A stretch of 39,537 nt of DNA from Bacteroidales bacterium UBA5219 (GCA_002412425.1 DHVB01000032.1:1-39537), one strand, 5' to 3'; shown: positions 8,070 through 16,976, counted from the first letter of the stretch. The notes: generated from the letters alone by a model not told the origin. Numbers and translations: made by a program.

Positions 8070-8083
8070 GCTCGCTCGGATTT
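8070..8083 (+). repeat. Partial outer end of the 65-nt palindrome
   Basis: GCTCGCTCGGATTT repeats the first 14 nt of the full unit that starts 28 nt further on. Both are preceded by CAACACC, which suggests an abortive or truncated duplication. Confidence 0.75.
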
Positions 8084-8097
8084 TTCCACACAACACC

Positions 8098-8162
8098 GCT
8101 CGCTCGGATTTGTAATCCGAGTGTAACATTACCAAGCACTCGGATTAAAAATCCGAGCGAGC
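8098..8162 (-). repeat. 65-nt double palindrome, copy 2, inverted core
   Basis: Same length and arm sequence as the copy at 7553-7617, but the 13-nt central spacer reads TAACATTACCAAG (8124-8136), the exact reverse complement of the first copy's spacer. The sequences that follow (21-bp-like repeats, then the hairpin pair) are in the same orientation as in the first module, so only the core is flipped. Confidence 0.9.
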
Positions 8163-8214
8163 GTCATAGGTGTTTGAGCGAGCAATAGTGGTGATAGGAG
8201 CGAGCTGGTGTGGG

Positions 8215-8262
8215 TTGTCCGTGAGGCAAAATAAGACTATCAAAAGTTTGTCCGTAGGACAA
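8215..8262 (+). repeat. Second pair of TTGTCCGTAGGACAA-type hairpins
   Basis: A decayed copy (8215-8229, TTGTCCGTGAGGCAA) and a perfect copy (8248-8262) are separated by AAGACTATCAAAAG. They repeat the order seen at 7711-7761, offset by 501-504 nt. Confidence 0.85.
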
Positions 8263-8264
8263 AT

Positions 8265-8352
8265 CAGTTAAAAGTTTATAAAGTTAAAAGTTAAAAGTGG
8301 TTTTTTGCTTGGCATTCCTTTATGAACTTTAAAAACTTTATGAACTTTTAAC
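8265..8352. repeat. Inverted pair of CAGTTAAAAGTT(C/T)ATAAAG repeats
   Basis: The left arm begins CAGTTAAAAGTTTATAAAG and the right arm ends with its near reverse complement, CTTTATGAACTTTTAACTG. The same motif occurs at the left edge of the island (from 7474), at about 7838, at 17018 and, inverted, at 22395-22430. Confidence 0.75.
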
Positions 8353-8377
8353 TGAATTAATTTGTTTTGTTTAATAT

Positions 8378-9043
8378 TTATTTAATTTTCGATTCTGCTT
8401 TTTTAAGTTTTTCATACTCAGTTGTCATTTCTTTTAGTCTTGTAGCATCTTCTTCAATTTGTTTGCCTAACTTTTCTATAGCTTTTTCATTTTGATCAAT
8501 TCTCTTCTTGTAATCTTGATTTTGTTTTTCAAGATTTGATTTTTCTTTTACCATTTTTTCGTGAGCTTTAGTTGCAGATTTTAAATCTTTAGCTTCGCCT
8601 TTAATGAAATCTGCATAAGCTTTTTCAGTAATTTTTAAAGCAAACTCTCTCATAATTTGAGCTACTCTTGCATATTGCTCTTGGTGCATAGAAGAAGATA
8701 AATAAGCACCACCTAAGTCAAAACCAGCAACTACTTCAATAGCACCATCTTTTGTGTCAACACAATAAGCGTAAACATCTAAAGTGTTGTTGCTTACCGA
8801 AGCTATTAATAAATCGTCACCAAATGTTTCACCTTTTTTAGTCGAAACTTTACCTTTGTAAGATTTTAGCAAACTTTCAAATTCTTTTCTTACAGTTTTT
8901 ATATCACTGTGATATACAAAAGTAGATAATGCATTTTGATTTCCATTGCGGAATTTTCCTGTTACTTCTCTTACTTCAATCTTTTGAGCAAAAATTGTGC
9001 TGCTAAATATTACAGCTAAACTTATTAATAAAATTCTTTTCAT
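8378..9043 (-). CDS. Secreted protein of unknown function with C-terminal coiled coil
   Basis: I do not recognise the family. The 221-residue product has a clear signal peptide (MKRILLISLAVIFSSTIFAQ, cleavage after AQ, near residue 20), so it is exported to the periplasm or beyond. Residues about 21-150 look like one mixed alpha/beta domain (segments AYCVDTKDGAIEVVAGFDLGG and EQYARVAQIMREFALKITEKAY). Residues about 150-221 are a charged coiled coil rich in Lys and Glu. There is no lipobox. It stands alone between the repeat island and the GSCFA gene. A TATATTTG element at 9080-9087 on the minus strand is a plausible promoter. Confidence 0.75.
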   Translation of the reverse strand: MKRILLISLAVIFSSTIFAQKIEVREVTGKFRNGNQNALSTFVYHSDIKTVRKEFESLLKSYKGKVSTKKGETFGDDLLIASVSNNTLDVYAYCVDTKDGAIEVVAGFDLGGAYLSSSMHQEQYARVAQIMREFALKITEKAYADFIKGEAKDLKSATKAHEKMVKEKSNLEKQNQDYKKRIDQNEKAIEKLGKQIEEDATRLKEMTTEYEKLKKAESKIK

Positions 9044-9162
9044 AATTTTTTATTTTTTATTAGTAATTTTTAATTTTAACAAATATAATACAAATTCTTG
9101 TATTACAATTAATATTTATTAACAAAAATCTATTCGAAATGTTCTCGAAAAGTAGTTTATTA

Positions 9163-10143
9163 TTAAAAAAATGACTTAAAATATTTTATTTCATTAGAAA
9201 AATCAAGATGAATACCTTGTTTTTTTAAGTCATCAATATCTTTCAAAATATTTAAACAAAATTTTTTATGTGCTTCAGAATTTGGGTTAAAAACTTTATG
9301 ATTATAGGCTGAAATAATTTTTTCAATTTGTTTATTTATATTTTGTGTTTTTATCGAAAAAAATGAATTTGAAAACTTTTGATAAATGTAATCTATTGCT
9401 GTTTTAGATGGGTGAATCATATCTTCTGCATAAAATCTGTAATCTCTTAATTCATCATTCATTATTTCGTAAGCAGGAAAATAGAAACAGCAGTCTGTAT
9501 TTTCAATAATGCTTTTGACACTTATAATTAAATTAGCTTTGCTTTGCTGATTTTGTATAGCTCCATCTTTTAGGTGTCTGATAGGACTTACGGTAAAAAT
9601 TAGTTTAATTTTGGGATTAATTTCTTTTAATTTTTTAATTAAATTTATCCAAGTTTCAACAATTTCTTGTGATGATAAAAATTCTCTAACAAATACTTTT
9701 TCAGGCAATTTATGACAATTAGAAACTATCTCATTATTTTCTTTAAGTTTATAAACAAATGAAGTTCCGAATGTTACGAAAAAGTATTTTGACTTAGTAA
9801 GAGCTTCATTAAAATTTTGAATTGCCTTATTATAATTATCTATGGCTTGAGTTTTATCTATGTCGGAAAACTGAGAATGAAAATTAAAATGATTGAACAA
9901 AGAATTTGCTTTAAACACTTCATTTTCAGTGATTTGCTTTGAGGAAATAGCCATGTTAACAGACTTAGCGAGAGAAATTGGATTATAATGTATTCCTGTT
10001 GGATTTACCGAAACATTAAATTTATTATCAAATAATTTTTCACCAATATTTTCGGCAAAGCACGAGCCTGAAAACACGCAAGCATCAGAATGTGAAATAT
10101 CAAAATCAAATTTTGGAATTTCTATTATAGTTCTAAAAATCAT
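9163..10143 (-). CDS. GSCFA-domain protein (SGNH-hydrolase-like)
   Basis: The family-defining motif GSCFAEN is at residues 26-32. Further conserved blocks are FGTSFVY (125-131), VSPIRH (185-190) and DMIHPS (241-246). The Ser of GSCFA and the Asp-x-x-His of DMIHPS match blocks I and V of SGNH/GDSL esterases, so an esterase or acyl-transfer role is likely by family, although substrates of GSCFA proteins are not well established. The 326-residue product has no signal peptide and is probably cytosolic. It is divergent from comF, with only 64 nt between the two starts. Confidence 0.88.
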   Translation of the reverse strand: MIFRTIIEIPKFDFDISHSDACVFSGSCFAENIGEKLFDNKFNVSVNPTGIHYNPISLAKSVNMAISSKQITENEVFKANSLFNHFNFHSQFSDIDKTQAIDNYNKAIQNFNEALTKSKYFFVTFGTSFVYKLKENNEIVSNCHKLPEKVFVREFLSSQEIVETWINLIKKLKEINPKIKLIFTVSPIRHLKDGAIQNQQSKANLIISVKSIIENTDCCFYFPAYEIMNDELRDYRFYAEDMIHPSKTAIDYIYQKFSNSFFSIKTQNINKQIEKIISAYNHKVFNPNSEAHKKFCLNILKDIDDLKKQGIHLDFSNEIKYFKSFF

Positions 10144-10161
10144 TTTTTTAATTTTTTATTA

Positions 10162-10181
10162 CAAAAATAAACCTATATTTA
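10162..10181. promoter_or_regulatory. Back-to-back -7 elements for the GSCFA gene and comF
   Basis: On the minus strand 10162-10169 reads TATTTTTG, facing the GSCFA gene. On the plus strand 10174-10181 reads TATATTTA, facing comF, one base off the TAnnTTTG consensus. The divergent promoters are only 4 nt apart. Confidence 0.4.
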
Positions 10182-10207
10182 CAATAAATCTAAAATACAA
10201 AAACTTT

Positions 10208-10903
10208 TTGAAACTTTTAAAAACATATATAGAAGATTTTTGGTTTTTATTATATCCTCATACATGCGAGGCTTGTGGTGTGGCTTTAAATAAGAATGAA
10301 GGAATAATTTGTTTTAAATGTCTTTACGATTTGCCACGAACAGATTATTGTGAGTTTATTGAAAATCCAATAACTGAATTATTTGCAGGAAGATTAAAAC
10401 TTGAAAGAGGCACAGCATTATTTACATTTCATAAAGGAAGTAGATTCCGAAAATTATTACATAGTTTGAAATATAAAAATAAACCAGAAATAGGAATTGT
10501 TTTAGGAAGAGAGCTTGGAGCACAAATGCTAAAATCCAATAATTTTATGGATATAGATTTTTTAATTCCTGTTCCTTTGCATGAAAAACGTAAAAAACAG
10601 CGAGGTTACAATCAAAGTGAAATGATTGCAGAAGGTATTTCACAAGTTACAAAAATTCCGTTTGTTGTGGATAATCTTGTTAGAGCTAAAGAAACTGTTA
10701 CACAAACAAAAATGACAAAAGAAGAAAGATGGGCAAATGTTTCTGGGAAATTTTTATTAAACAATCCTTCTGAGTTAGAAGGTAAACACGTGATGCTTGT
10801 AGATGATGTAGTTACTACAGGTTCTACTATTGAATCTTGTGGAGAAGTATTGTTGACTGTAGAAAATTTAAAGTTAAGTATAGCAGTTTTGGCAAAAGCA
10901 TAA
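10208..10903 (+). CDS. comF: ComF-family phosphoribosyltransferase-like protein
   Basis: The 231-residue product has the ComF layout. An N-terminal four-cysteine zinc site (C20, C23, C35, C38) is followed by a phosphoribosyltransferase domain with PVPLHEKRKKQRGYNQSE and the PRPP-binding loop VDDVVTTGST near residues 199-208. ComF proteins are needed for handling single-stranded DNA in natural transformation and are widespread in non-competent species too. The start is TTG, since no ATG fits the conserved N-terminus. A TetR regulator follows 65 nt later with its own promoter. Confidence 0.92.
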   Translation: MKLLKTYIEDFWFLLYPHTCEACGVALNKNEGIICFKCLYDLPRTDYCEFIENPITELFAGRLKLERGTALFTFHKGSRFRKLLHSLKYKNKPEIGIVLGRELGAQMLKSNNFMDIDFLIPVPLHEKRKKQRGYNQSEMIAEGISQVTKIPFVVDNLVRAKETVTQTKMTKEERWANVSGKFLLNNPSELEGKHVMLVDDVVTTGSTIESCGEVLLTVENLKLSIAVLAKA

Positions 10904-10938
10904 TTAAAAATTAATTTTTGTAATAAATTAAAATAGTT

Positions 10939-10946
10939 TATCTTTG
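10939..10946 (+). promoter_or_regulatory. Putative -7 element for the TetR gene
   Basis: TATCTTTG matches TAnnTTTG exactly. Its last three bases overlap the inverted repeat at 10944-10959. Confidence 0.55.
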
Positions 10947-10959
10947 AACAACCGTTCAA
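10944..10959 (+). promoter_or_regulatory. Likely autoregulatory TetR operator
   Basis: TTGAAC (10944-10949), spacer AACC, GTTCAA (10954-10959) is a perfect 6-bp inverted repeat. It overlaps the -7 element and the predicted transcript start of the TetR gene, where a bound repressor would block transcription. The size and symmetry fit operators of TetR-family regulators. Confidence 0.55.
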
Positions 10960-10968
10960 TTGAAAAAA

Positions 10969-11556
10969 ATGTCGCCAAAAACATCGGGTCAGTTTAAAGA
11001 AATACGAGCAGATAAAAAGCAGCTCATTATTGATACAGCATTAAATCTTTTTGCAAACAAGGGATATCATGCAAGTTCTATAAGCATGATTGCTAAGGAA
11101 GCTAAAATTTCTAAAGGTTTGATGTATAATTATTTTGATAGTAAAGAAGCTTTATTACGCGAAATTTTCGAGGATTTTATCAGAATAATTATGGATTTAA
11201 TGAATCCTAATCACGATGATGAAATTACTACAGAAGAAATGCGAGATTTTTTATCTTCTTATTTTCAGTTAGTTGAACAAAATCATCTTTATTGGAAGTT
11301 ATATTTTCAACTTTCTGTTAAAAGCGAAATTTTTGATTTACTTGTAAATGATTTTTACAGTGAGCAAATGGAAAAAACGCAAAGATTAATAAATAGGTAT
11401 TTTTCAGAGCGTTTTAAAGAACCTGAAATTGAAATTAGCTTGTTTTTTTCAATATTAAAAGGTTTTGCTTTAGATTATCTCCATTCTTACAAAACTTATC
11501 CTCAATCAAAAATAGAAGGTTTTAAGAAAAAAATGTTTGAAATGTTTTTGCGATAA
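10969..11556 (+). CDS. TetR/AcrR-family transcriptional regulator
   Basis: The 195-residue product has an N-terminal TetR helix-turn-helix (IIDTALNLFANKGYHASSISMIAKEAKISKGLMYNYFDSKEALL in residues about 24-67; G-x-Y-YF signature) and a helical ligand-binding C-terminal part. It probably represses its own gene through the inverted repeat over its promoter. No efflux pump or enzyme gene is adjacent on the same strand, so its ligand and other targets are unknown. ATG 10969 is preferred; TTG 10960 directly follows the operator and would add three residues. Confidence 0.9.
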   Translation: MSPKTSGQFKEIRADKKQLIIDTALNLFANKGYHASSISMIAKEAKISKGLMYNYFDSKEALLREIFEDFIRIIMDLMNPNHDDEITTEEMRDFLSSYFQLVEQNHLYWKLYFQLSVKSEIFDLLVNDFYSEQMEKTQRLINRYFSERFKEPEIEISLFFSILKGFALDYLHSYKTYPQSKIEGFKKKMFEMFLR

Positions 11557-11565
11557 AATAAAAAA

Positions 11566-11595
11566 AAGTTGGCTTTGCCTAAGCTCAGCCAACTT
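11566..11595 (-). terminator. Intrinsic terminator of gdhA
   Basis: On the minus strand AAGTTGGCT pairs perfectly with AGCCAACTT (9-bp stem, 12-nt loop) and is followed by a run of seven or more T (the A-tract at 11561-11567 on the plus strand). It lies about 31 nt past the gdhA stop. The plus strand lacks a T-tract after the stem, so it serves gdhA rather than the TetR gene. Confidence 0.85.
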
Positions 11596-11626
11596 CATAA
11601 ATTAAAAATTAAGCATCATATTGAGT

Positions 11627-12967
<1,341 letters not shown>

Positions 12968-12995
12968 TTTTATAAATTTTTAAATATTTACTATA

Positions 12996-13038
12996 AAACC
13001 ACTATGGTTTATTTTTTTTAATTAACGATGTAAAGTTA
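12996..13038 (-). promoter_or_regulatory. gdhA promoter region and inverted repeat in its leader
   Basis: The minus strand of 13031-13038 reads TAACTTTA, one base off TAnnTTTG, placing a start near 13024. Downstream in the leader, AAACCA (12996-13001) and TGGTTT (13005-13010) form a perfect 6-bp inverted repeat with a 3-nt spacer. This could be a regulator site or a small mRNA hairpin. Confidence 0.35.
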
Positions 13039-13093
13039 AAATAAAGTTTGGAATATAGCTAATTTTATACTTGATTTGTTTTGATAATATTAA

Positions 13094-13107
13094 TTGATAT
13101 TTATCAA
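13094..13107. promoter_or_regulatory. FNR-type binding site
   Basis: TTGATATTTATCAA matches the FNR consensus TTGATnnnnATCAA at all ten fixed positions. It lies between divergent gdhA and the GAF-like/CRP regulator, centred about 50 nt upstream of the predicted start of the latter. Either or both genes may be targets. Confidence 0.6.
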
Positions 13108-13112
13108 TGATT

Positions 13113-13143
13113 TTTGTTAGGTATATGATTTTTATTAATTTTG
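13113..13143 (+). promoter_or_regulatory. Promoter of the GAF-like/CRP regulator
   Basis: TTTG (13113-13116), a 19-nt spacer and TAATTTTG (13136-13143) match the Bacteroidota consensus fully. The predicted leader is about 12 nt. The FNR-type box ends 5 nt upstream of the -33 element. Confidence 0.65.
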
Positions 13144-13161
13144 CATAAATTTTAAAATATA

Positions 13162-14280
13162 ATGCGCAAGAATAAAGACGATATAAAATTAGTATTCAAA
13201 ACTCTGAACGAGAGAAAAAAAGAGCTTGATTGTATTTATAGAATAGATGAGCTTTTAAAAGATTTTGATTCAGATTTGCATAATATTTTAACAGGCATTT
13301 GCGAATTTGCTCCAATAGGTTGGCGATATTCTGAAATATGTAAAGTTAAAATTATTGTAAATGGTTTTGCTGTTGAAAGTACTGGTTTTAAAGAAACTGA
13401 ACTTAAACTTAGTGCAAATTTGGAAGTTGATGGAGAAAAAGTTGGCGAATTTATTATTTGCTATATAAAATCTGTTAAATCCGAAAAAGGAGTGTTCTTG
13501 CCAGAAGAAACAAGACTTTTTAAAACTATAGTTGAAAAAATTAATCAATATCTGAGTTTTAGAAAGTTAAAAGAATTTTATGCAAATACCATTGAAAATA
13601 AGAATAAGCTTTATGGCAAAGACATAAGTTTTACTGATTATCTAAAAAGTCTTAAACTTAGTAACGAAGATATTGAAATAATTACAAAAGTAGAAGTTGA
13701 TTTTAAAAAAGGAGAAACTGTTTGTAAACAAGGCACTTTTGCTTCGTTTATAATGTTAATAAAGTCGGGAATGGTAAAATCTTTTATTGAAAACTCTCAC
13801 TATAAAAGTCATATTTTTAAATTTACTGGTGCTTTTAATATAATTGGCTTATCAACTTTGTATGGCGATTCTTATTATCATTTTTCGTGCAAGGCGCTAG
13901 TGCCTTCTAAGTTTTATTTGGTCGAAAGAAGTGAGTTTGATAAAATAGTTAGGAAAAATCCTGATTTTGCAATTGAAATCATGAAAATCTATTCAAAGTC
14001 TTTGCAAACTGTTTACGATAAGCTTGGAAGTATTGCAAATAAACAGTCTATTGGCAAAGTATGTGACTCGCTTTTGTATTTGGCAGAAAATGTTTTTAAA
14101 TCAAATATAATTGACACAAGTGTTACACGCAAAGATATTGCAGAGTTTTCGGGTTTGGCAACCGAAAATTTAGTGAGAATTTTATCAGAATTGAAAAAAG
14201 ATAATATTATTGCAATTAATAATAGAGTAATAGAAATATTAAATTTTGAAACTTTAAAAATGTTGAGTAATATTGGCTAA
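13162..14280 (+). CDS. CRP/FNR-family regulator with N-terminal GAF-like sensor domain
   Basis: The 372-residue product is about 140 residues longer than a normal CRP/FNR protein. Residues 1 to about 140 resemble the small GAF-like sensor module usually found in histidine kinases: KELDCIYRIDELL, then FAPIGWRYSEICKVKI, then FLPEETRLFKTIVEKINQYL. Residues about 160-280 form a cyclic-nucleotide-binding-like beta barrel (KKGETVCKQGTFASFIMLIKSGMVK). Residues about 295-372 contain the winged helix, with recognition helix ATENLVRIL keeping the Glu and Arg that read TGA half-sites. No cysteine cluster is present, so it is not an iron-sulfur FNR. It has its own promoter and an FNR-type box upstream. 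The signal is unknown. Confidence 0.85.
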   Translation: MRKNKDDIKLVFKTLNERKKELDCIYRIDELLKDFDSDLHNILTGICEFAPIGWRYSEICKVKIIVNGFAVESTGFKETELKLSANLEVDGEKVGEFIICYIKSVKSEKGVFLPEETRLFKTIVEKINQYLSFRKLKEFYANTIENKNKLYGKDISFTDYLKSLKLSNEDIEIITKVEVDFKKGETVCKQGTFASFIMLIKSGMVKSFIENSHYKSHIFKFTGAFNIIGLSTLYGDSYYHFSCKALVPSKFYLVERSEFDKIVRKNPDFAIEIMKIYSKSLQTVYDKLGSIANKQSIGKVCDSLLYLAENVFKSNIIDTSVTRKDIAEFSGLATENLVRILSELKKDNIIAINNRVIEILNFETLKMLSNIG

Positions 14281-14299
14281 AGTTTTAATCAAAGGCAAA

Positions 14300-15157
14300 A
14301 TGAAAATAATAAAGCTCAAACATAGTGAAATAGATTTTGAAAAGTATGATAAAACTTTACTAGAATGTAAGTGGGCTAGGGTTTATGCAATGTCTTGGTA
14401 TTTAGATATTGTGTCGCCAAATTGGGAGTTATTATGCGATGAAGATTATAATATTGTAATGCCACTTCCAAAAAAGAAAAAATTTGGCATTCCTTATTTA
14501 ATTCAACCAATGTTTTGTCAGCAATTAGGTGTTTTCGCAAAAAGTGAAATTGAAAAAAATCAAATTGAAAATTTTTATAAAAAGCTTGGTTATTATTTTG
14601 TAATAATTCATGGAAATAGTTTTGATTCAATGATTTTTAGCGAAGACAAACTAAAGCCAAATTATTTTATTAGTTCTAAAAATTTTGAAGAGCAACAAAA
14701 ATTATTTTCAAAAAATACAATTAGAAATTTGAAAAAAGCTGATAGTTTTAATCATAAAATTATAACAATAGAAATTCAAGAATATTTTAATTTTTTAACA
14801 AAAGAAGCTAGCAATATTTATAATGAAAAATTGCAAAACGCATTGAGAAAAATTGTTAAAAAGTCTTTGGACTTAGGTTATGGAAAATTGCTTGCTACAA
14901 CAGTTGAAAATGAAGTTAGCTCAGTTGTTTTTATTCTTGATTTTAATAATAGAATATACTATCTTGCACCAGCATCGTCTCAAAAAGGAAAAGAAGCAAG
15001 GTCTATGATGTTTATAATCAATGATTTAATAAAAACTTCTATAGAACAAGGAAAAATATTTGATTTTGAAGGTTCTTCTCTAGAGGGAGTTGAAAGATTT
15101 TACAAAAGTTTTGGTGCTAGTTGCGAATATTACGGTATTTTCAAGAAAATTTTATAA
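14300..15157 (+). CDS. GNAT/FemAB-like acyltransferase-like protein
   Basis: The 285-residue product resembles Bacteroidota proteins with a double GNAT-like fold. It starts KIIKLKHSEIDFEKYD, carries PYLIQPMFCQQLGVF near residue 80, a SKNTIRNLKKA helix near 140, and ends with the acyl-CoA-binding-like stretch IFDFEGSSLEGVERFYKSFGA (two blocks of fewer than 20 residues). It has no signal peptide. The substrate is unknown; relatives are often called hypothetical or acetyltransferase. I prefer ATG 14300, 20 nt after the regulator's stop; a TTG at 14273 would overlap that gene and add nine residues. It ends tail-to-tail with mqnC, overlapping by 6 nt. Confidence 0.68.
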   Translation: MKIIKLKHSEIDFEKYDKTLLECKWARVYAMSWYLDIVSPNWELLCDEDYNIVMPLPKKKKFGIPYLIQPMFCQQLGVFAKSEIEKNQIENFYKKLGYYFVIIHGNSFDSMIFSEDKLKPNYFISSKNFEEQQKLFSKNTIRNLKKADSFNHKIITIEIQEYFNFLTKEASNIYNEKLQNALRKIVKKSLDLGYGKLLATTVENEVSSVVFILDFNNRIYYLAPASSQKGKEARSMMFIINDLIKTSIEQGKIFDFEGSSLEGVERFYKSFGASCEYYGIFKKIL

Positions 15158-16249
15158 ATATTCATATTCTTGATTTCTTAATTGTGGAATAAAACCTGCT
15201 TCTATAATTGTTTCTTCCATTTCTTTAACACCGAGTTTAAAATTTTTGCCAGCTTGGGAAACCACATTTTCTTCTATCATTATACTGCTCATATCGTTTG
15301 CTCCTCCGTGTAGGGCTAGTTTTGCAATTTCTTTACCTCTAGTTAGCCACGAAACTTGAATATTGGGAATATTTATCAATATTATTCTGCTCAAAGCCAA
15401 CATTTTTAGAAATTCTGTAGAGTTAACAGTTTTAATATCAGGATATTTTTTTAGCAATCTTGTATTTTTGCCAGCAAGAGACCAAGAGGTAAATGAAATA
15501 AATCCTTTTGAATTTTCGGGTTTTATTTTTTGAATATCTCTAAGTTTTAAAAAATGTTCAATTCTTTCTTCTATAGTTTCTAAATGTCCGTACATCATTG
15601 TAGCAGAAGTTGTTAAGCCTAGTTGATGAGCTTCGTGCATAATATTTAGCCATTGTTCGGAGCAAACTTTTGCAGGCGAAACCAATTTGCGAACTCTATC
15701 CGACAAAATTTCTGCACCTCCACCTGGCAAGCTATCTAAACCTGCATTTATAAGAATTTGCAAGCATCGTTTTGTGCTTATTCCTTCTTGTTTTGCAAGA
15801 AAAGCAATCTCAGGTGGACCTAAAGCATGAAGTTTTAAATCTGGATAATATTTTTTTAATTTTTTAAATAAAGTTTCGTAATATTCCAAGTCAAGTGCGG
15901 GATTCATTCCTCCTTGCAATAAAATTTGATTTCCTCCCAAAGATTTTAAGTGTTCAATTTTTTCAATATATTCTTCAATGCTTAAAACATATGCTTGCTC
16001 AGAATTTTTATTTCTACAAAAATTACAAAACAAACAATTTGAAACACAAACATTTGTGAGATTGATATTTCTATCAATTATATAACTTACAATATTATTT
16101 GGGTGAATTTTTTGACGAATTTGGTTAGCAGCAAATAGCAACTGACTTAAACTTGCATGTTGATACAATAATAAACATTCATTAAACGTTAAAAATTCAA
16201 GGTTGTTAGCTTTTTCTAATATTGAGTTAATTTTTTGGTTGTCAGGCAT
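15152..16249 (-). CDS. mqnC: Dehypoxanthine futalosine cyclase (radical SAM), menaquinone synthesis
   Basis: MqnC closes dehypoxanthine futalosine to the cyclic intermediate in the futalosine route to menaquinone. The 365-residue protein has the radical SAM cluster C68-x3-C72-x2-C75 (TNVCVSNCLFCNF), followed by the family blocks GGNQILLQGGMNP, HALGPPEI, AGLDSLPGGGAEIL and TTSATMMYGHLET, which fit MqnC better than the related MqnE or CofH. The C-terminal GGANDMSS and EENVVSQAG segments are also typical. It starts 2 nt after an FNR-like regulator on the same strand, so the two are almost certainly co-transcribed. Other mqn genes are not in this window. Confidence 0.93.
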   Translation of the reverse strand: MPDNQKINSILEKANNLEFLTFNECLLLYQHASLSQLLFAANQIRQKIHPNNIVSYIIDRNINLTNVCVSNCLFCNFCRNKNSEQAYVLSIEEYIEKIEHLKSLGGNQILLQGGMNPALDLEYYETLFKKLKKYYPDLKLHALGPPEIAFLAKQEGISTKRCLQILINAGLDSLPGGGAEILSDRVRKLVSPAKVCSEQWLNIMHEAHQLGLTTSATMMYGHLETIEERIEHFLKLRDIQKIKPENSKGFISFTSWSLAGKNTRLLKKYPDIKTVNSTEFLKMLALSRIILINIPNIQVSWLTRGKEIAKLALHGGANDMSSIMIEENVVSQAGKNFKLGVKEMEETIIEAGFIPQLRNQEYEYL

Positions 16250-16251
16250 TT

Positions 16252-16959
16252 TTATTTAAAAACATTACTAATTTTTTTAAGTTTTTGAATGTTTAGGATT
16301 TTAATTTTTCTGCCTTGTAAGTCAACAAGTCCTTCGGTTCTAAATTCAGACAACAATCTAATAACAGATTCGGTAGCAGTACCTATAATATTAGCAAGTT
16401 CTTCGCGTGTTAAAGTAATGTTTATTATTCCTTCTTTGTCAGTACCAAAATCGTCTTGAAGTTTTAGTAATATTTCTGCAAGTCTTTCTCTTACAGATTT
16501 TTGAGCAATGTCAGTAAGATAGTTGTTTGCTTCGTCAAGTTCTGCACATGCAATTTGTAAAAGTTCAATTCCTAGTTCGCTATTTTCTTTTAGTAAACCA
16601 TAAAGTTCTTGAGTATTTATATAGCAAACAGCAGAATCTTCAATAGCTTTTACGCTTGTGCAAGCAGGTTCTCCATTTATAACCGAGCGATAACCAATGA
16701 TGTCTCCTCTTTTAGCAAATTTTACTATCTGCTCTTTTCCTTCACAACCAGTTTTATAAACTTTTAAAATTCCGTCATTGATGCAATATACACCTGTTAT
16801 GCGACTACCTTCTTTGTAAAGTGTTTTTCCTTTTTTAATTTGAGAACATACTTTGTTTTTTGTTAAATAGTCTAGTTGGTCAACAGTTAACTTTTTAAAA
16901 ACTGTAGAAAAAACAAGATTACAATCTTTGCAATTTGGTTCTTCAAAATATCTGCTCAT
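16252..16959 (-). CDS. FNR-like CRP-family transcriptional regulator
   Basis: The 235-residue product has the normal CRP/FNR size. Residues about 20-140 are the cNMP-binding-like beta barrel and about 150-235 the winged helix. The recognition helix TATESVIRLLSEF keeps the Glu and Arg seen in FNR (VETISRLL), which predicts TGAT-type half-sites. The N-terminus has C10-x2-C13 plus C38, and further cysteines (C59, C72, one near 97 and one near 109) could ligate a cluster, but the spacing differs from E. coli FNR, so oxygen sensing is only a possibility. It forms an operon with mqnC (2-nt gap) and carries an FNR-like site in its own promoter. Confidence 0.88.
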   Translation of the reverse strand: MSRYFEEPNCKDCNLVFSTVFKKLTVDQLDYLTKNKVCSQIKKGKTLYKEGSRITGVYCINDGILKVYKTGCEGKEQIVKFAKRGDIIGYRSVINGEPACTSVKAIEDSAVCYINTQELYGLLKENSELGIELLQIACAELDEANNYLTDIAQKSVRERLAEILLKLQDDFGTDKEGIINITLTREELANIIGTATESVIRLLSEFRTEGLVDLQGRKIKILNIQKLKKISNVFK

Positions 16960-16976
16960 ATTGTCAAAATTTTATG

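Larger units (their letters stand above)
7472..8377. repeat. Gene-free repeat island of nested palindromes
   Basis: No credible coding sequence is present in these 906 bases. The DNA is richer in G and C than its neighbours and is built from several palindrome families. Two 65-nt double palindromes (7553-7617 and 8098-8162) are each followed by 21-bp tandem repeats and then by pairs of the hairpin TTGTCCGTAGGACAA. Between the two modules lie other hairpins (7772-7793, 7813-7828, 7928-7967, 8013-8032, 8046-8065). The edges carry CAGTTAAAAGTT-type repeats that recur elsewhere in the window. The overall look is that of a REP/BIME-type intergenic island. Confidence 0.85.

Noticed and set aside
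7472..8377. tRNA or rRNA gene, or a transposase gene, in the long gap after frr
   Set aside because: No cloverleaf, no rRNA-like sequence and no open frame of useful length were seen; the gap is explained by palindromic repeats.
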